Shown: piece by piece, positions 5,787-6,681 of the stretch
How the letters are laid out: each line of letters opens with the position of its first letter
How positions within the stretch are numbered: the first letter of the stretch is position 1
NCBI GenBank assembly: GCA_016220125.1
Contig: JACRIF010000027.1
Coordinates: 1-6,681, forward strand
Direction of reading: 5' to 3'
DNA: 6,681 nt
Source of the DNA: Candidatus Peregrinibacteria bacterium
GTDB lineage: Bacteria > Patescibacteriota > Gracilibacteria > UM-FILTER-43-11
Translations under genes and position numbers: made by a program
The notes under the pieces: model-generated
Database searches by the model: none
Seen by the model: only the letters and a program-made list of their open reading frames with translations
Told to the model about the DNA's origin: nothing

Positions 5787-6681
5787 TTACCGAATGGAGG
5801 CGCCTTGGGTTTTGAGGTTTTCCAGCACCTTGTGGTGCACGGCGGTCACCTGGGCCTCAGTCAGGGTTTCCTTGTCGGAGCGGTAGGTGATGGAATAGGT
5901 GAGGCTCCGCTGATCCTTTTCGATCTTGTCGCCCACGTATTCGTCGATCACACGAATATCCTTGATAAGCTCGTGGTCCGTTTTCGAGATGGCCTTGGTG
6001 TAGGTCTCGGCCAGGTTTTTCTTGGGGATCAGAATGCTGATGTCCAATTGCACCGAGGGGAATTTCGGGATCTCTTTGTAGATCACCTTTTGGCCGGCGC
6101 CCTTGGCCAGCAATTTCTCGAAATCAAGCTCCGCGACGGTCACCCGGGTTTTCATGTCGAAGGCTTTTTCAACCGTGGGGTGGATTTCGTACAGGGTTCC
6201 GACCTTTTCTCCCCTCAAAATAAGGGAGGCGCTTCGACCGGGATGCTGCCAGGGTTTAAGGTGGCTGGATTCCAACGGTTTGACTGTTATTCCCAACGAT
6301 TCCACCACTCCCTGCAGGTCGCGGAAGTCTCCGCCCACCACGGCGGCGACCAGCTCGTGCCTTTCCTCGCACTCCTCCCCTTTTTTATGGAACGTGCGGG
6401 TGAGTTCGAACAGTTTGAATTGCCGTTGGAAGCGCAGGTTGTTGGCGATGGTTTCCAAAGTCCTCGGGAGGAGGCTTTGGCGCATGATGGACATGTCGTT
6501 CGAGATGGGGTTCGCGACCACGATGCTCTCGTGATCGGGCTTCATGCCGCATTTTTGCATCAGTTCGGGGCCTGTGAAAGCGAAGGTGTAGATCTCATCG
6601 AATCCGAACGAGACCAACTTTTCCCTCAAGTCCCGTTGTAGCAGGCGCTTGGCATTGGCGGGAATGGGGCTGATGTCGGCC
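5787..6681 (-). CDS. pheT: Phenylalanine-tRNA ligase beta subunit, C-terminal part (5' end outside window)
   Basis: PheT is the beta subunit of the (alpha-beta)2 phenylalanyl-tRNA synthetase. The frame is open to the right edge, so only the last ~297 residues are seen of a protein usually 650-800 long. LREKLVSFGFDEIYTFAF (from visible residue 18) and ANPISNDMSIMRQSLLP (from 56) are hallmarks of the catalytic-like core, followed by FKLFELTRTF at 88-97. HPGRSASLILRGEKVG...IHP at about 146-168 is also conserved. From about 205 to the end is the FDX-ACB anticodon-binding domain: FPSVQLDISI, then IDEYVGDKIEKDQRSLTYSITY and TLTEAQV. The sequence continues upstream of the TTG at 6627-6629 with conserved-looking residues, so that codon is an internal leucine, not a start. 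It ends at TAA 5787-5789. pheS would be expected beyond the window. aroB follows 41 bases later. Confidence 0.96.
   Translation of the reverse strand, partial: ADISPIPANAKRLLQRDLREKLVSFGFDEIYTFAFTGPELMQKCGMKPDHESIVVANPISNDMSIMRQSLLPRTLETIANNLRFQRQFKLFELTRTFHKKGEECEERHELVAAVVGGDFRDLQGVVESLGITVKPLESSHLKPWQHPGRSASLILRGEKVGTLYEIHPTVEKAFDMKTRVTVAELDFEKLLAKGAGQKVIYKEIPKFPSVQLDISILIPKKNLAETYTKAISKTDHELIKDIRVIDEYVGDKIEKDQRSLTYSITYRSDKETLTEAQVTAVHHKVLENLKTQGASIR

Noticed and set aside
6627..6629. TTG as the start of pheT
   Set aside because: The frame continues upstream to the window edge with plausible PheT residues, and the fragment lacks the N-terminal half of the protein, so this is an internal leucine codon.

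Overview
This is a bacterial chromosomal window of intermediate GC, carrying housekeeping genes packed with short spacers. One gene fragment runs rightwards on the + strand (dnaE, entering from the left edge). Seven genes run leftwards on the - strand. In transcription order they are pheT (entering from the right edge), aroB, a deoxynucleoside-kinase-like P-loop enzyme, an RdgB/HAM1-family NTP pyrophosphatase, a 62-residue zinc-finger protein, an Smr-domain protein and a Xer-type tyrosine recombinase. The two groups converge at about 1490-1567. The standard genetic code fits, because every conserved gene reads through intact and ends at TAA, TAG or TGA.

The organism cannot be fixed from sequence alone. 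No strong Shine-Dalgarno sequence stands before any of the six visible - strand starts. The protein sequences are divergent versions of core bacterial families and the spacers are repeat-rich. To me this suggests an uncultivated lineage, possibly Patescibacteria/CPR (a lineage that keeps aromatic biosynthesis, such as Peregrinibacteria, would fit). This is a weak inference.

Layout: 1-1490 is the C-terminal part of the DNA polymerase III alpha subunit. 1488-1566 is a nested palindrome capable of a three-way-junction fold, wedged between the convergent stop codons. 1568-2488 is the Xer recombinase. 2489-2603 holds an AT-rich array of 7-base units inverted about its centre. 2604-3104 is the Smr protein, with a TATAAT box six bases from its start codon. 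3123-3311 is a mini zinc-binding anti-sigma-like protein. 3382-3975 is RdgB-like. 3976-4012 is another 7-base array. 4010-4660 is the kinase. 4661-4713 contains four tandem 12-base units. 4714-5745 is AroB. 5746-5786 contains a third, degenerate 7-base array. 5787-6681 is the C-terminal part of the PheT beta subunit.

By function, three genes concern replication and DNA maintenance (DnaE, Xer, Smr), two concern the nucleotide pool (kinase, RdgB-like), and two touch aromatic amino acids (AroB makes a shikimate-pathway intermediate, PheT charges tRNA-Phe). The zinc-finger protein is probably regulatory but has no visible partner. I found no convincing new multi-gene system. The most interesting signals are the structured spacers, the stand-alone zinc-finger protein, and active-site departures in the RdgB-like and kinase-like proteins.
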